A stretch of 64,000 nucleotides of DNA from Desulfovibrio fairfieldensis (GCF_001553605.1 NZ_CP014229.1:2074501-2138500); one strand, 5' to 3'; positions 17,317 to 25,662 are shown, counted from the first letter of the stretch. Made by a program: numbers and translations. Notes: generated by a model from the letters alone, not told the origin.

Positions 17317-18081
17317 TCAGGCCGTGGTCCAGATCAGGCTGGCCTGACGGCCGGACCTTTTTTCACGCCGGTAAGAGAAGAACTGTCCGTTGTTGGAAGC
17401 CGTGCAAAGATCCAGGCCGTAGATTTGGCGCTCCGGCAGACCGGCTTGTTGCAACTGCCGGCGGGTCAGGCCCCAGAGATCCATGGTCCGCGTTGCCGGG
17501 TCGAACCAGGGCCGGAAGTCGTCGCTCCATTCCCGCTCGAAGTTGACGAACTCCGCCCGTCCCGGCCCCAGGCTGGGTCCGCGCACGGCCAGCAGGTCGC
17601 AGGGTTTGAGATCATAGCGCGCGCAGAAGCGGGCCACGCCCGTACCCGGGAAATCGCAACGGTTGCCCCGCCAGCCCGCGTGCAGGGCAGCCACGTATCG
17701 ACCGCTCTTGTGCGCCAGCAGAATGGGCTGGCAGTCCGCGGTCTTGATCAGCAGGCCCAGGCCGGGCCGGGACACGGCCATGCCGTCGCCGTCCGCCGTG
17801 GACCGGGTTTCGCAGGCCACGGCTTCCGGCTCGAAGAGCAACACGTCGCCGTGCACCTGATTGAGCTCCGCCCAAGCCGTGAGACCGTGCGGCTGCAAGG
17901 CCGCCAGCAGGTCGCGGCGGTTGCCCGTTACAATATCCGGGTCGTCCTCGGTGCTGAAGGAAATATTGCCGCCGTCATAGCCGTTGCGGTACACGCCGCC
18001 GGGGATGGCGGCTCGGACCTGAAAGGCGCAACGGACATTCTCAAGACCGGGAAACTGAAAAGGAATGTAGCTTACAGACAC
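17317..18081 (-). CDS. pgeF: Peptidoglycan editing factor / laccase-domain protein PgeF
   Basis: 254 residues from a GTG at 18081 whose reading overlaps the stop of the upstream gene (GTGTCTGTAA); the longer frame to 18168 lies inside that gene. The YfiH/PgeF family (formerly polyphenol oxidase/laccase domain, DUF152) removes wrongly incorporated residues from peptidoglycan precursors in E. coli. The metal-site segments are all visible: ELNQVHGD, KTADCQPILL, and AALHAGWRG. The C-terminus, DLCTASNNGQFFSYRRE, is the family ending with its Cys. It is translationally coupled with the 5-formyltetrahydrofolate cyclo-ligase. Confidence 0.85.
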   Translation of the reverse strand: MSVSYIPFQFPGLENVRCAFQVRAAIPGGVYRNGYDGGNISFSTEDDPDIVTGNRRDLLAALQPHGLTAWAELNQVHGDVLLFEPEAVACETRSTADGDGMAVSRPGLGLLIKTADCQPILLAHKSGRYVAALHAGWRGNRCDFPGTGVARFCARYDLKPCDLLAVRGPSLGPGRAEFVNFEREWSDDFRPWFDPATRTMDLWGLTRRQLQQAGLPERQIYGLDLCTASNNGQFFSYRREKRSGRQASLIWTTA

Positions 18082-18701
18082 AGAAACTGCTCTTCCGTGC
18101 AGAGATATTGCACGCGTTGATCCCACTGTTCCAGGGGCAGATTTTTGGCAACCTGGAAGGCGAAGCACAGGCCCACGCGCGGGCAGGCCAGTTCGCTGTC
18201 CAGAAAACGGTCATAATACCCTCCGCCGAAGCCCAGGCGGCCGCCGTGCAGGTCAAAGGCCAAGCCAGGCAGTACCAGCAGATCCGGCTTAAAGGCCTTG
18301 CCCGCCCCTTCCGGCCCGAAGCCCGGCAGCCCGTCCTCGGGCTCGCGCAGGCCGAAAGGGCCGGTCCGCAATTGTTCCGGCCCCGTGCAGGCCACGAAGT
18401 CCATGATCCCCGCTTCGCCGGGCCGCACGCGCGGCAGCCAGACCGTGCGCCCGCTCTTCCAGGCGGCGTCCAGCAGCTTGTCGGTGGACAATTCGCCCTT
18501 GAGGGCCACATACAGCGCCACGGAATGCGCATTGCGCCAGCAGGCGCCCTCAATCAGCCGTTGCTGGGCCTCCAGACTGCGCGCCCGCGCCAAACCCGGC
18601 GGCTGGCGGCTGCGCAGCTTGCGGATATGCTCCCGCAGGGCGGCCTTGCGCGCCGCGACGGGTTCCTCGGACATGGGGGATTCGGGAGATGTGGGAAGCA
18701 T
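18072..18701 (-). CDS. 5-formyltetrahydrofolate cyclo-ligase
   Basis: 209 residues from the ATG at 18701, which has GGAAAG about 8 bp upstream; ATGs at 18716 and 18674 are alternatives. The enzyme converts 5-formyl-THF to 5,10-methenyl-THF with ATP. Visible family features are the N-terminal RKAALREHIRKLR helix, the VALYVALKGELSTD segment, the LLVLPGLAFD motif, and the glycine-rich GGRLGFGGGYYDRFL loop that binds ATP, which is nearly invariant. The gene overlaps pgeF by 10 bp on the same strand and is divergent from the phosphoesterase at 18774. Confidence 0.9.
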   Translation of the reverse strand: MLPTSPESPMSEEPVAARKAALREHIRKLRSRQPPGLARARSLEAQQRLIEGACWRNAHSVALYVALKGELSTDKLLDAAWKSGRTVWLPRVRPGEAGIMDFVACTGPEQLRTGPFGLREPEDGLPGFGPEGAGKAFKPDLLVLPGLAFDLHGGRLGFGGGYYDRFLDSELACPRVGLCFAFQVAKNLPLEQWDQRVQYLCTEEQFLCL

Positions 18702-18773
18702 GGCGGCTCTTTCCATCCGTGGCGAGTTATGGCAGGATTGCGACACCATTTTTATAACAAAGGATAGGACGCC

Positions 18774-19463
18774 ATGCCAAGCGCCGATACGCAGGATTAC
18801 CTCTGGATAGCCGTGGGCGACATCCACGACGACCCCGCCTGTTTCCATCGGATTCCGGAACTGGCCCAGGCCGACGGGATCATCGTCACCGGCGACCTGA
18901 CCATCACCGGCGGCGTCAAGCAGGCCGAACTGGTCATGGAGGTTCTGCGCGCCCACGACCTGCCGGTCTGGGCCCAGATCGGCAACATGGACCGGCCTGA
19001 AGTGGATGCATGGCTGAGCGAGCAGGGCTGGAACCTGCATACCGTAACCCGCGAACTGACGCCGGACACCGCCATTTTCGGCGTGGGGGCCTCCACGTTC
19101 ACGCCCTTCGGCACGCCCAGCGAATTTCCCGAATCCACCTTCGCGGCATGGCTGGACGCCTGCTGGCAGCGCGCCCGGCGCTATCCGCATACGGTGCTGG
19201 TTTCCCATAATCCGCCCAAGGATACGGCCTGCGACGTGATTCCCGGCGACGTTCATGTGGGCTCCACGGCGGTGCGTGAATTTCTGGAAGAAGCCCAGCC
19301 CGACATCTGCCTCTGCGGCCATATCCATGAAGCCAGAGCCGTGGACCGTGTGGGCCGTACCGTGGTGGTCAACCCCGGCGCGCTGGCCCAGGGCGGCTAC
19401 GTGCTGCTGCGCTCCAACTCGGGGCGGCTGTCCGCGGAACTGCGAGTGTTGGAAAACTGCTGA
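18774..19463 (+). CDS. Calcineurin-like metallophosphoesterase (YfcE-like)
   Basis: 229 residues. The five metallophosphoesterase motifs appear in order: GDIHDD (about residues 15-20), GDLT, GNMD, SHNPP, and GHIHEA near residue 180. These residues bind two metal ions and catalyse phosphoester hydrolysis. The size and the closing VVNPGALAQGGYVLL resemble small YfcE/MJ0936-type phosphodiesterases. No signal peptide is visible, so it is cytoplasmic. The natural substrate is unknown. The ATG at 18774 follows AAAGGA with 5-base spacing. Confidence 0.85.
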   Translation: MPSADTQDYLWIAVGDIHDDPACFHRIPELAQADGIIVTGDLTITGGVKQAELVMEVLRAHDLPVWAQIGNMDRPEVDAWLSEQGWNLHTVTRELTPDTAIFGVGASTFTPFGTPSEFPESTFAAWLDACWQRARRYPHTVLVSHNPPKDTACDVIPGDVHVGSTAVREFLEEAQPDICLCGHIHEARAVDRVGRTVVVNPGALAQGGYVLLRSNSGRLSAELRVLENC

Positions 19464-19854
19464 CACTTCGCGCCCGGCTCCTTCCTCCCCGCCCTGTTCT
19501 GAAAGCGGCTGGAAGCGAAGGCCGGGCGGCCCTTCTTGCATATTTTCACAAAAGACGTATTATAGAGCAGATTAACTCTGAGATGTCACAATTTCAAAGT
19601 TTTGAAGACGCCCGCTCCGGCACATCACAGCGCAAATAAGTCGCGCTTATGCCTTGTGGCGGGCGGCTGCCTTCGCAGCCAGCAGAGCAATTTCACTTTG
19701 AAACGGCTCTATATAAAATAAGGTCCGGCATGTCCGCGGCAATTGCGCGCCTGTAACGGCGCTGCTGCCGCAGTGCTCCACGCGGCGTTCGACAGGCCGG
19801 GCTCACAAATTTTTTCGCGGCGCTGTTTTTCAGATTGCCGCCAGAAGGATTTTC
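19464..19854. other. 391-bp intergenic stretch with a repeat element
   Basis: Contains the repeat element 19564-19710 and, beyond it, the probable promoter and 5' untranslated region of the RNase E/G gene. No other gene is visible. Confidence 0.6.
19564..19710 (+). repeat. Dispersed hairpin-bounded element (family 2)
   Basis: Begins AGAGCAGATTAACTCTGAGA with an AATTTCAAAGTTTTGA partner and ends with AGAGCAATTTCACTTTGAAA then CGGCTCT. A GC-rich middle of about 90 bp lies between the two hairpins. The same architecture occurs at 22421-22614 and, inverted, at 60479-60737. Confidence 0.7.
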
Positions 19855-22422
19855 ATGACTACTGACCAGGATTTTCCCGTGGCCGCGTCTCCGGCTACGG
19901 ATGGCGCAAGCCAGGACCGTTCCACTGTTGCTTCCCCTGTTTCCCCCGCACCGGCGGACTCCGCCGTTTCCAGCGAAGCCCCCGCTCCCAAACGCCGTAC
20001 TTCTTCCCGCAGCACTAAAAAACCGGCCGCCAAAACAGCACGCGCTCAGCCCCCAAAAGAGCCCGACGTGCCGACGGCTGGCGGCAAGACCACGGAAAAT
20101 GCCGACACCGCAGCCGCCCCCAAGGCGCGGGGCGGCAGGCGCACGACTGCAAAAATCCCGGCCCAAGCCCCTGAAGGCGGCGAGGACAGCCCGGCCAAGG
20201 CCAAACGTGCTCCGGCCCAGCGCACGGGCAAAGGCCGCCGCAGCGCCACGGCCAAAACCGGCAGTGCTGAAACCGGCGCAGAGGCAATTCAGGCGGCGGC
20301 CCCACCGCAAGCCCCGGCAACCGGGGAGAGCCCTGCGGAAACACCCGATAAGCCTGCCAAGGCCGCTCCCAAGCGCGGCCGCAATAACACGACGCGCGGC
20401 AGCCGGGCGAAAAAGGCCCCGACATCCCCAACGTCCATTGACGTCTCCGCCGCCCCTGCCGAAACCGACACGCCATCGTCTCAGGCTGAAAGCCGACAGA
20501 CCGCTCCCACGGCTGGCGCCACGACAGCCAAGGCTCCCAAAGAAATTTCCCGGCCCGAGAGTCTCCCGCCGAAAGGGGTGGAACAGGTCGAGGCCTCTGT
20601 GGATGCCGAAGAAGCCGCCCCCGGAAACGAGGACGACGGCAACGCTGACGCTCCCCGGCGTAAAAGTCGGCGCGGACGGCGCGGCGGTCGCGGGCGCAAC
20701 CGCAAAAATCGCCAGACCGCCACGGACGAGATGAGCGAGGATGATGCCGCAGCGGACGAAAACATGGACGACGCGGCTGTGGAACGCACGGGGGATGCCG
20801 ACGACGAAGCTTTTGACGAGGTTGACGCCGCTGCCGAAGTTCCCGTTGCCGAAGGCGGCGTGCCCGCCCCCAAGGGGCGCGGCAAGAAGGGCAAGAGCGT
20901 CCAGAACGCCGAGGCCGAGGACAACAAAAAAACCACAACTCGCGCCACGGCGGCCAAGGCCAAAACCGGCGCGGCCACGGGCAAAAAGCGGATGTTCATT
21001 AGCGTGTTGCCCGGCGAACAGGTGGAAGTGGCTCTGGCCGAGGAAGGCTGCCTGCTGGAATACTACCTGGACATGCTCCACCAGCGCAAAATCAAGGGCA
21101 ATATTTACAAGGGCGTCATCCACAACATCGACACCAATCTCCAGGCCGCTTTTGTGAGCTACGGCGCGGGCAAGAACGGCTTTTTGCAGATCGACGAGAT
21201 CCATCCCGAATACTGGCTGGCCCATCACGAACCGGCCAAAGGCAAGAAGTTCCCGCCCATCCAGAAGGTGCTCAAGGCCGGTCAGGAAGTGCTGGTGCAG
21301 GTGGTCAAGGAGCCCACAGGCAACAAGGGCGCGTTTCTGACCACCTGGCTCTCGCTGGCCGGGCGTTTTCTGGTGCTCACGCCTGGGCAGGAGCAGATCG
21401 GCGTTTCACGCAAGGTGGAAAATGACGAGGAACGCGCCCGCCTGCGCGAGATGATGAACGGCATCGACCCCGGCCAGGGTCTGGGCGTCATCGTGCGCAC
21501 GGTGAGCGCCGGCACCACCAAGACCACCCTGAAGAACGATCTGCAGTATCTGAAGCGCCTCTGGCGCGACATCCGTAAAAAAGCCACGGAAATATCGGCC
21601 CCGGCCCTGATCCATCAGGAGCCCGGCCTCTCCGAACGCGCGGTGCGCGACTACCTCACCGACGACGTCTGCGAAATCTGGGTGGACAACGAGGAAGTGG
21701 CCCAGGGCATCCGTGATACCGTCAGCCTGCTTTTCCCGCGCAAGAAAGATCTGGTGCGCCTGCACGGCGATATCCGCCAATCCATGTGGGAGCGTTTCAA
21801 TCTGCGCCGCCAACTGGACCAGATCTATTCCCGCGAAGTGCTTCTGCCCTCGGGCGGCCGGTTGGTCTTTGACCAGACCGAGGCGCTCATGGCCGTCGAC
21901 ATCAACTCGGGCAAAATTTCCGGCAAGGGCAATTTTGAGGCCATGGCCTTCAAAACCAATATGGAGGCCGCCGAAACCATCGCCCGCCAGCTCAAGCTGC
22001 GCGACGTGGGTGGCCAGGTGGTCATCGACTTTATTGAAATGCGCGACAAAAAGCATATTCTGGATGTGGAGAAAACCCTGCGACAGGCCATGAAAAACGA
22101 CCGCGCCCGCCACGACGTGGCCCGCATGAGTTCCTTCGGCCTGTTGGAGCTGGTGCGCCAGCGCATGGGCTCTTCAGCCCTTGCTATCACCATGGAGCCC
22201 TGCCCGGCCTGCGGCGGCACGGGTCAGCGCCGTAACCTGGAATGGCAGGCGTTGCAGGGACTGCGCGAGCTGCGCCGCATGCTGCGCGCCACCAACGGCG
22301 AAAAGTGCACCTTTGAAGCCACGCGGGAACTGGGCCTCTATCTGCTCAACCACAAGCGCGACAGCCTGCGCGAAATGGAGCAGGACTTCGGGAAATGCCT
22401 GGAAATAGCGATCCGTACCTAG
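19855..22422 (+). CDS. Ribonuclease E/G with long low-complexity N-terminal arm
   Basis: 855 residues. Residues 1 to about 377 are Ala/Pro/Lys/Thr-rich and probably disordered, with basic patches such as RRKSRRGRRGGRGRNRKN near 265-282 and an acidic stretch after it. The conserved catalytic half starts at KKRMFISVLPGEQ (about 378) with an S1 RNA-binding domain interrupting an RNase-H-like fold. The DNase I-like catalytic acids lie in LMAVDINSGK (about 677) and VVIDFIEMRD (about 722), and the Zn-link Cys pair is in CPACGGTG (about 782). It cleaves single-stranded RNA 5' of AU-rich sites for mRNA decay and rRNA processing. E. coli RNase E has its disordered scaffold at the C-terminus; here it is N-terminal. 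The stop codon is part of a dispersed repeat. Confidence 0.9.
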   Translation: MTTDQDFPVAASPATDGASQDRSTVASPVSPAPADSAVSSEAPAPKRRTSSRSTKKPAAKTARAQPPKEPDVPTAGGKTTENADTAAAPKARGGRRTTAKIPAQAPEGGEDSPAKAKRAPAQRTGKGRRSATAKTGSAETGAEAIQAAAPPQAPATGESPAETPDKPAKAAPKRGRNNTTRGSRAKKAPTSPTSIDVSAAPAETDTPSSQAESRQTAPTAGATTAKAPKEISRPESLPPKGVEQVEASVDAEEAAPGNEDDGNADAPRRKSRRGRRGGRGRNRKNRQTATDEMSEDDAAADENMDDAAVERTGDADDEAFDEVDAAAEVPVAEGGVPAPKGRGKKGKSVQNAEAEDNKKTTTRATAAKAKTGAATGKKRMFISVLPGEQVEVALAEEGCLLEYYLDMLHQRKIKGNIYKGVIHNIDTNLQAAFVSYGAGKNGFLQIDEIHPEYWLAHHEPAKGKKFPPIQKVLKAGQEVLVQVVKEPTGNKGAFLTTWLSLAGRFLVLTPGQEQIGVSRKVENDEERARLREMMNGIDPGQGLGVIVRTVSAGTTKTTLKNDLQYLKRLWRDIRKKATEISAPALIHQEPGLSERAVRDYLTDDVCEIWVDNEEVAQGIRDTVSLLFPRKKDLVRLHGDIRQSMWERFNLRRQLDQIYSREVLLPSGGRLVFDQTEALMAVDINSGKISGKGNFEAMAFKTNMEAAETIARQLKLRDVGGQVVIDFIEMRDKKHILDVEKTLRQAMKNDRARHDVARMSSFGLLELVRQRMGSSALAITMEPCPACGGTGQRRNLEWQALQGLRELRRMLRATNGEKCTFEATRELGLYLLNHKRDSLREMEQDFGKCLEIAIRT

Positions 22423-22614
22423 AGCGGATTAACTTTGAGAATGCCATTCTCAAAGTTGACGCTGCCTTCAGCCTATCGTTGCTGTCGTCATCCGTAAGCC
22501 GCCGGCGGCAACGGCTGACGCGCGGCGGGAACGCGGTCCCGCCCTGGCTTCCGCCGTGGGCGTCCGCTTTCGCAGCCGCCGGAGCAAAGTAACTTTGAAA
22601 AATTACTTTGCTCT
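22421..22614 (+). repeat. Dispersed hairpin-bounded element (family 2) between rne/rng and queH
   Basis: Left end AGAGCGGATTAACTTTGAGA with a 12-bp perfect stem (22431-22442 and 22446-22457). Right end has an 11-bp perfect stem (GAGCAAAGTAA at 22582-22592 and TTACTTTGCTC at 22603-22613) around ACTTTGAAA. It overlaps the RNase E/G stop codon on the left and the likely TTG start of queH on the right. Confidence 0.75.
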
Positions 22615-23206
22615 GGAGCCGAAGCGTGGGGACAAGAGCCTGCTGCTGCACGTCTGCTGCGGGCCGTGCGCCATCATGCCCATCACCCGCCTGCTGGACG
22701 AAGGCTTTGCGGTCACGGCCTGGTTCATGAATCCCAATGTCCAACCTCTGGCCGAATATCTGCGCCGCCGCGAAGCCGCCGGAGAGTGCGCGGCGCGTCT
22801 GGGCGTGGATATCCTGTACGCGGACGAGACTTGGGACATCGCGGCATGGTTGCGCGCCGTGGCCGGACGGGACGAAGCCCCCGCGCGTTGCGCCTATTGC
22901 TGCGAAAGCCGCGTGGAAGCGGCGTTCGTCAAGGCCGCCTCTCTGGGTTTCGCCTGGGTCAGCACCAGCCTGCTCTACTCCCGTTACCAGCCGCACGAGG
23001 TCATTGCGGCGGCGGGCCGCCGCTTGGCCGCGCCAAGCGGCCCCGGCTTCGTCTACCGTGACTTCCGCACGGACTGGCAGGCAGGCATCGACCGCTCCAA
23101 GGACTGGGGGCTGTACCGCCAGCCCTACTGCGGCTGTGTGTACAGCGAGGCGGACCGCTACCGGAAAAAACTTGAACGCTGCAAAAAAGAGGCGGCCAAG
23201 CACTGA
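22595..23206 (+). CDS. queH: Epoxyqueuosine reductase QueH
   Basis: About 203 residues if the TTG at 22595 is used; a GTG at 22556 in the same frame is an alternative. QueH (DUF208) performs the last step of queuosine synthesis in organisms without QueG, reducing epoxyqueuosine in tRNA. The family cysteines are visible: HVCCGPCA near the N-terminus, ARCAYCCESR in the middle, and PYCGCVYSE near the C-terminus, which together bind an iron-sulfur cluster and a second metal. The SLLYSRYQ-HE segment is also typical. The start region lies in a dispersed repeat, so GGAG of the repeat seems to serve as ribosome site. Other queuosine genes are not in the window. Confidence 0.85.
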   Translation: MKNYFALEPKRGDKSLLLHVCCGPCAIMPITRLLDEGFAVTAWFMNPNVQPLAEYLRRREAAGECAARLGVDILYADETWDIAAWLRAVAGRDEAPARCAYCCESRVEAAFVKAASLGFAWVSTSLLYSRYQPHEVIAAAGRRLAAPSGPGFVYRDFRTDWQAGIDRSKDWGLYRQPYCGCVYSEADRYRKKLERCKKEAAKH

Positions 23207-23251
23207 TTTTTACAAAATCACATAGATTTTTACAGAAATCTATATTTTCGC

Positions 23252-23280
23252 TTGACCTCGCGGGCGCTTTTCCGTAAAAA
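23252..23280 (+). promoter_or_regulatory. Probable sigma-70-type promoter of tRNA-Asn
   Basis: TTGACC, a 17-base spacer and TAAAAA end 18 bases before the first base of the tRNA. The fit to the consensus and the position are good; no experiment supports it. Confidence 0.5.
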
Positions 23281-23298
23281 GTTTTTTGCCTTCAGCGA

Positions 23299-23374
23299 TC
23301 CCCGATAGCTCAATTGGCAGAGCGGGTGACTGTTAATCACTAGGTTGGCGGTTCAAGTCCGTCTCGGGGAGCCA
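23299..23374 (+). tRNA. tRNA-Asn (GUU)
   Basis: 76 bases with encoded CCA. The acceptor stem pairs TCCCCGA with TCGGGGA, the anticodon loop is CTGTTAA with anticodon GTT, and the T-loop reads GTTCAAGTC. Its 3' half is the attachment site of the 20-kb element that follows; the tRNA remains intact because the element brings the same 3' sequence. Confidence 0.97.
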
Positions 23375-23379
23375 AAAAA
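23326..23379 (+). repeat. attL: 54-bp direct repeat in the tRNA-Asn 3' half
   Basis: Runs from GTGACTGTTAATCAC in the anticodon arm through the CCA end and six A. It is identical to 43477-43530. Confidence 0.95.
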
Positions 23380-23382
23380 ATT

Positions 23383-23417
23383 AACCCCTTACGATAATAT
23401 GTCGTAAGGGGTTTTTC
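23383..23417 (+). terminator. Terminator after tRNA-Asn, brought by the element
   Basis: An 11-bp perfect stem (AACCCCTTACG / CGTAAGGGGTT) with a 9-base loop, followed by TTTCT. Confidence 0.8.
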
Positions 23418-23421
23418 TATG

Positions 23422-23442
23422 GGGCTACCACCGGGCTACCAC
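23422..23442 (+). repeat. Left copy of a 21-bp integrase arm-type site candidate
   Basis: GGGCTACCACCGGGCTACCA plus C, itself a tandem of GGGCTACCAC. The identical 21 bases occur in the same orientation at 43353-43373 near attR. Placement at both ends is what arm-binding sites of a tyrosine integrase would show. Confidence 0.6.
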
Positions 23443-23566
23443 GCGAAAAGAAAGCAAGTGCAATTGAGTGCAAAAAAGTGTGGCAGGCAGTCGTTACCGT
23501 AAAAAGCCCCCGCCATCTCTGACGGGGGCCGGTATCCGGTAGGCTGAACTTTCAGCTCAGATCTAC

Positions 23567-24265
23567 CTATTCTTCCAAGTCTTCCGGCAGCGCGCCAGCC
23601 CTGGCGATAGCTATCAGCATGGCGGTGAGCTGCGTCTGGTGGTGTATAGATGCAAGCATATCGCGGGCGGCCTGGAATTGCTCATGGGCCTGATGCTCAA
23701 GCCGGTTAAGAATCAAACTCCATGCTGTGCTGTTACTCCCGGCAAGAAGGCCTCTGGCTGCGATTTTTGCGGCGTGGTGGTATTCGTTCAACGTGTGCCC
23801 CAGCCTTTCAATATCCCCGCACACTGCTTTTTTTTCATTTTGCAGGATCGAAGAGGTATAAATCTTGGCGGGGTTGATCTTATCCGGCAGTGGGGCGGGC
23901 TCCGGTATCAGCTTATCGCTGATCTGATCCAGCAGGGACAGCAAGCGTTCCTTCGTCTGTGCTTGGGCATCGGGTTCCGCCTGTTCGGACAGCCAGGCCA
24001 CGGCAGAGGGATAGAGCGCCGGGGTTATGCCCTTGATATCATCCACGCCCAAGGCTTCCGGCAATTCATGAAGCAGTTCATTGCGGCGGCGGTTGCGCTC
24101 CTTGCCCCTGAGGCCGTCAAGCCGGGCTTCGATCAGGGCGTGGAGGGCGGCGCGCTGGGTTTGGGTAAGGCTGTCTCCGGGCTGAGAATTAACGGGCTTG
24201 GCAGGAGAAGGCACCTGGGAATAGGCGTTGTTCTGGGCAGGGGCGGGGTTGGTTTTGGTGCTCAT
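23567..24265 (-). CDS. Hypothetical element protein, MSTKTNPAPAQN N-terminus
   Basis: 232 residues, no membrane segment, no family recognised. The first 12 residues are identical to those of the next upstream gene (24277-24765), and the DNA identity extends over about 35 bp. The N-terminal 50 residues are low-complexity (Pro, Ala, Gln, Asn); the rest is predicted helical, with RLDGLRGKERNRRRNELLHELPEAL (charged helix) and a C-terminal hydrophobic helical end. A GGGGGAT sequence precedes the ATG. It is the last leftward gene of the element, next to attL, which is where cargo genes are often found. Confidence 0.6.
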   Translation of the reverse strand: MSTKTNPAPAQNNAYSQVPSPAKPVNSQPGDSLTQTQRAALHALIEARLDGLRGKERNRRRNELLHELPEALGVDDIKGITPALYPSAVAWLSEQAEPDAQAQTKERLLSLLDQISDKLIPEPAPLPDKINPAKIYTSSILQNEKKAVCGDIERLGHTLNEYHHAAKIAARGLLAGSNSTAWSLILNRLEHQAHEQFQAARDMLASIHHQTQLTAMLIAIARAGALPEDLEE

Positions 24266-24276
24266 GGTGCATCCCC

Positions 24277-24765
24277 CTATCTGTTGCCCAGAGCGCCAGC
24301 CAGCATTTTCAGAGCCAGGGCGGGGTTTTTCTCCCGCTCAAGGCTGCCTGACGGCAGCTCCGCCGCCCTGAATAATGAGTAGAAAATAAATTCGCTCATA
24401 ACTTCCCATGCCGGGAACTGTACACGTCTGAGATCAACCCGCTCCAAAATCTCAACATGCAACTCGTCTATTTCCTTCATGACATGGCGGTTGAGCTCTT
24501 CCACACGTTGCGCCGCACGATCCAGGGCAGCCAAATCGTCCGGGGACAGGGAGAGCAGGGGCGCGGAAACAGGCAGGGCTTCGGACGGGATGGTGGTCGG
24601 GTTGTCGGTGGGGAGCGTGTGTGCCGACGCGGGCAGGGTATGGATCTGGTCCATCCTGGACTTGTTCAGTGAATGCAGAGTGGCACGCCGGGCTTGAGGA
24701 AGGCGGCCGCCGGGTTGGGGCTGGGCATCGTTCTGGGCAGGGGCGGGGTTGGTTTTGGTGCTCAT
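24277..24765 (-). CDS. Hypothetical element protein, paralogous N-terminus
   Basis: 162 residues from the ATG at 24765, which has a strong AAGGAG ribosome site; the longer frame to 25455 has no such signal and crosses other genes. Shares its N-terminal tag MSTKTNPAPAQN with the following gene. After a low-complexity linker come a predicted coiled-coil helix (DLAALDRAAQRVEELNRHVM, about residues 80-100) and the IDELHVEILERVDLRR stretch. No known family is recognised and no active-site motif is seen. Only 11 bp separate it from 23567-24265, so the two are probably co-expressed. Confidence 0.6.
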   Translation of the reverse strand: MSTKTNPAPAQNDAQPQPGGRLPQARRATLHSLNKSRMDQIHTLPASAHTLPTDNPTTIPSEALPVSAPLLSLSPDDLAALDRAAQRVEELNRHVMKEIDELHVEILERVDLRRVQFPAWEVMSEFIFYSLFRAAELPSGSLEREKNPALALKMLAGALGNR

Positions 24766-24829
24766 CGTCAATTCTCCTTTGGGGTGCCCGGCAGAGAAAG
24801 AGCTTGCTTCCCCTGCCAGGCGTACCCAT

Positions 24830-25192
24830 CTACCAGCAGGCCGCCGGGTTGAGGGTCCAAGGGTAATCAACGCCCGCTTCCACACCGAAGTCTTCTTCCC
24901 CTGCCTGGGCCTCATGCCGGTCCACAATCTCAACCGTGAGGCTGAAGTCTTCCTGGGCAAAGTCCTTGCCCAGTTCAAGAGCCTGCTTCCGGTTGTGATA
25001 GGGGCCGTTCCATCCGTCGCTGGTGACGACATAGTGGCCGCATTCCAGCGTTCCAAGCTCCTGTTCATGGGCCAGCAGCATACGCCGTAGCTTGCGGTTA
25101 TCGCTCTCAAGCTGCCGGATACGCTCTTCCGCTTCCTGCATGGTGGTGGGAATTGACGGGGCCGTGGGGTTGTGGGAAATTTCGGTAGCCAT
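24830..25192 (-). CDS. Hypothetical element protein with N-terminal coiled coil
   Basis: 120 residues. Residues about 17-48 (MQEAEERIRQLESDNRKLRR) form a leucine-zipper-like coiled coil; the second half has aromatic and acidic residues with a DGWNGPYHNRKQALELG segment that resembles small phage proteins of unknown function. AAGGAG lies 7 bp before the ATG at 25192. It is divergent from the Xre-type regulator at 25364 and is therefore a likely target of it. Confidence 0.6.
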   Translation of the reverse strand: MATEISHNPTAPSIPTTMQEAEERIRQLESDNRKLRRMLLAHEQELGTLECGHYVVTSDGWNGPYHNRKQALELGKDFAQEDFSLTVEIVDRHEAQAGEEDFGVEAGVDYPWTLNPAACW

Positions 25193-25290
25193 GATTTCAC
25201 TCCTTGCGTGAGTGGGTTGTGGTTAGGCCCTCGGTTGGTGTTGGTAGCACCGCCGGGGGCTGTCTTTTTTGGTATTGCCCTTGACGTGAT

Positions 25291-25347
25291 TTTGTTGTAA
25301 CAGATTACATCGTCACAAGTCAATACGTATTCCTTATTTACAACAAA
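25291..25347. promoter_or_regulatory. Inverted-repeat operator candidate between divergent genes
   Basis: TTTGTTGTAA at 25291-25300 and its exact complement TTACAACAAA at 25338-25347, separated by 37 bases. The right half lies 17 bp before the Xre-type gene, as expected for autoregulation; the AT-rich spacer could hold two divergent promoters. Confidence 0.5.
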
Positions 25348-25363
25348 AAAATTGGAGTTGAAA

Positions 25364-25582
25364 ATGTTTAAGAGTAATATCAGGGAGTTAATGGACAGAA
25401 AAGGCAAGACTGTTCGTGGTATATCTGAAGAAACAGAGTTGTCTACGCGAACCATTCACCGCGCTACTCAAGATGAAACCATAGGCGGCTGCCAGTTGAA
25501 TACCCTAGCCAAGATTGGTTCGGCTCTTGGCGTGAAGACGAAGCGGCTTTATGAGGAGACGGACGGCAAAGAAGAGGAATAG
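25364..25582 (+). CDS. Small Xre-family helix-turn-helix regulator
   Basis: 72 residues from the ATG at 25364, which has GGAG seven bases upstream. The entire protein is a Cro/CI-type HTH: NIRELMDRKGKTVRGISEET is helices 1-2, ELSTRTIHRATQDE the recognition region, and LNTLAKIGSALGVKTKRLYEE the closing helices. With no second domain, it probably acts as a Cro-like repressor or activator of the element. It is divergent from the leftward genes, and the inverted repeat 25291-25347 lies between them. Confidence 0.8.
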   Translation: MFKSNIRELMDRKGKTVRGISEETELSTRTIHRATQDETIGGCQLNTLAKIGSALGVKTKRLYEETDGKEEE

Positions 25583-25662
25583 CCCGCGCTTATCCCGCTC
25601 AGCGCGCTCAGTTCCGCGCGATACGCCTTGTGGCGTGCCCTGATCGTTGGTAAGAAAGGGTC

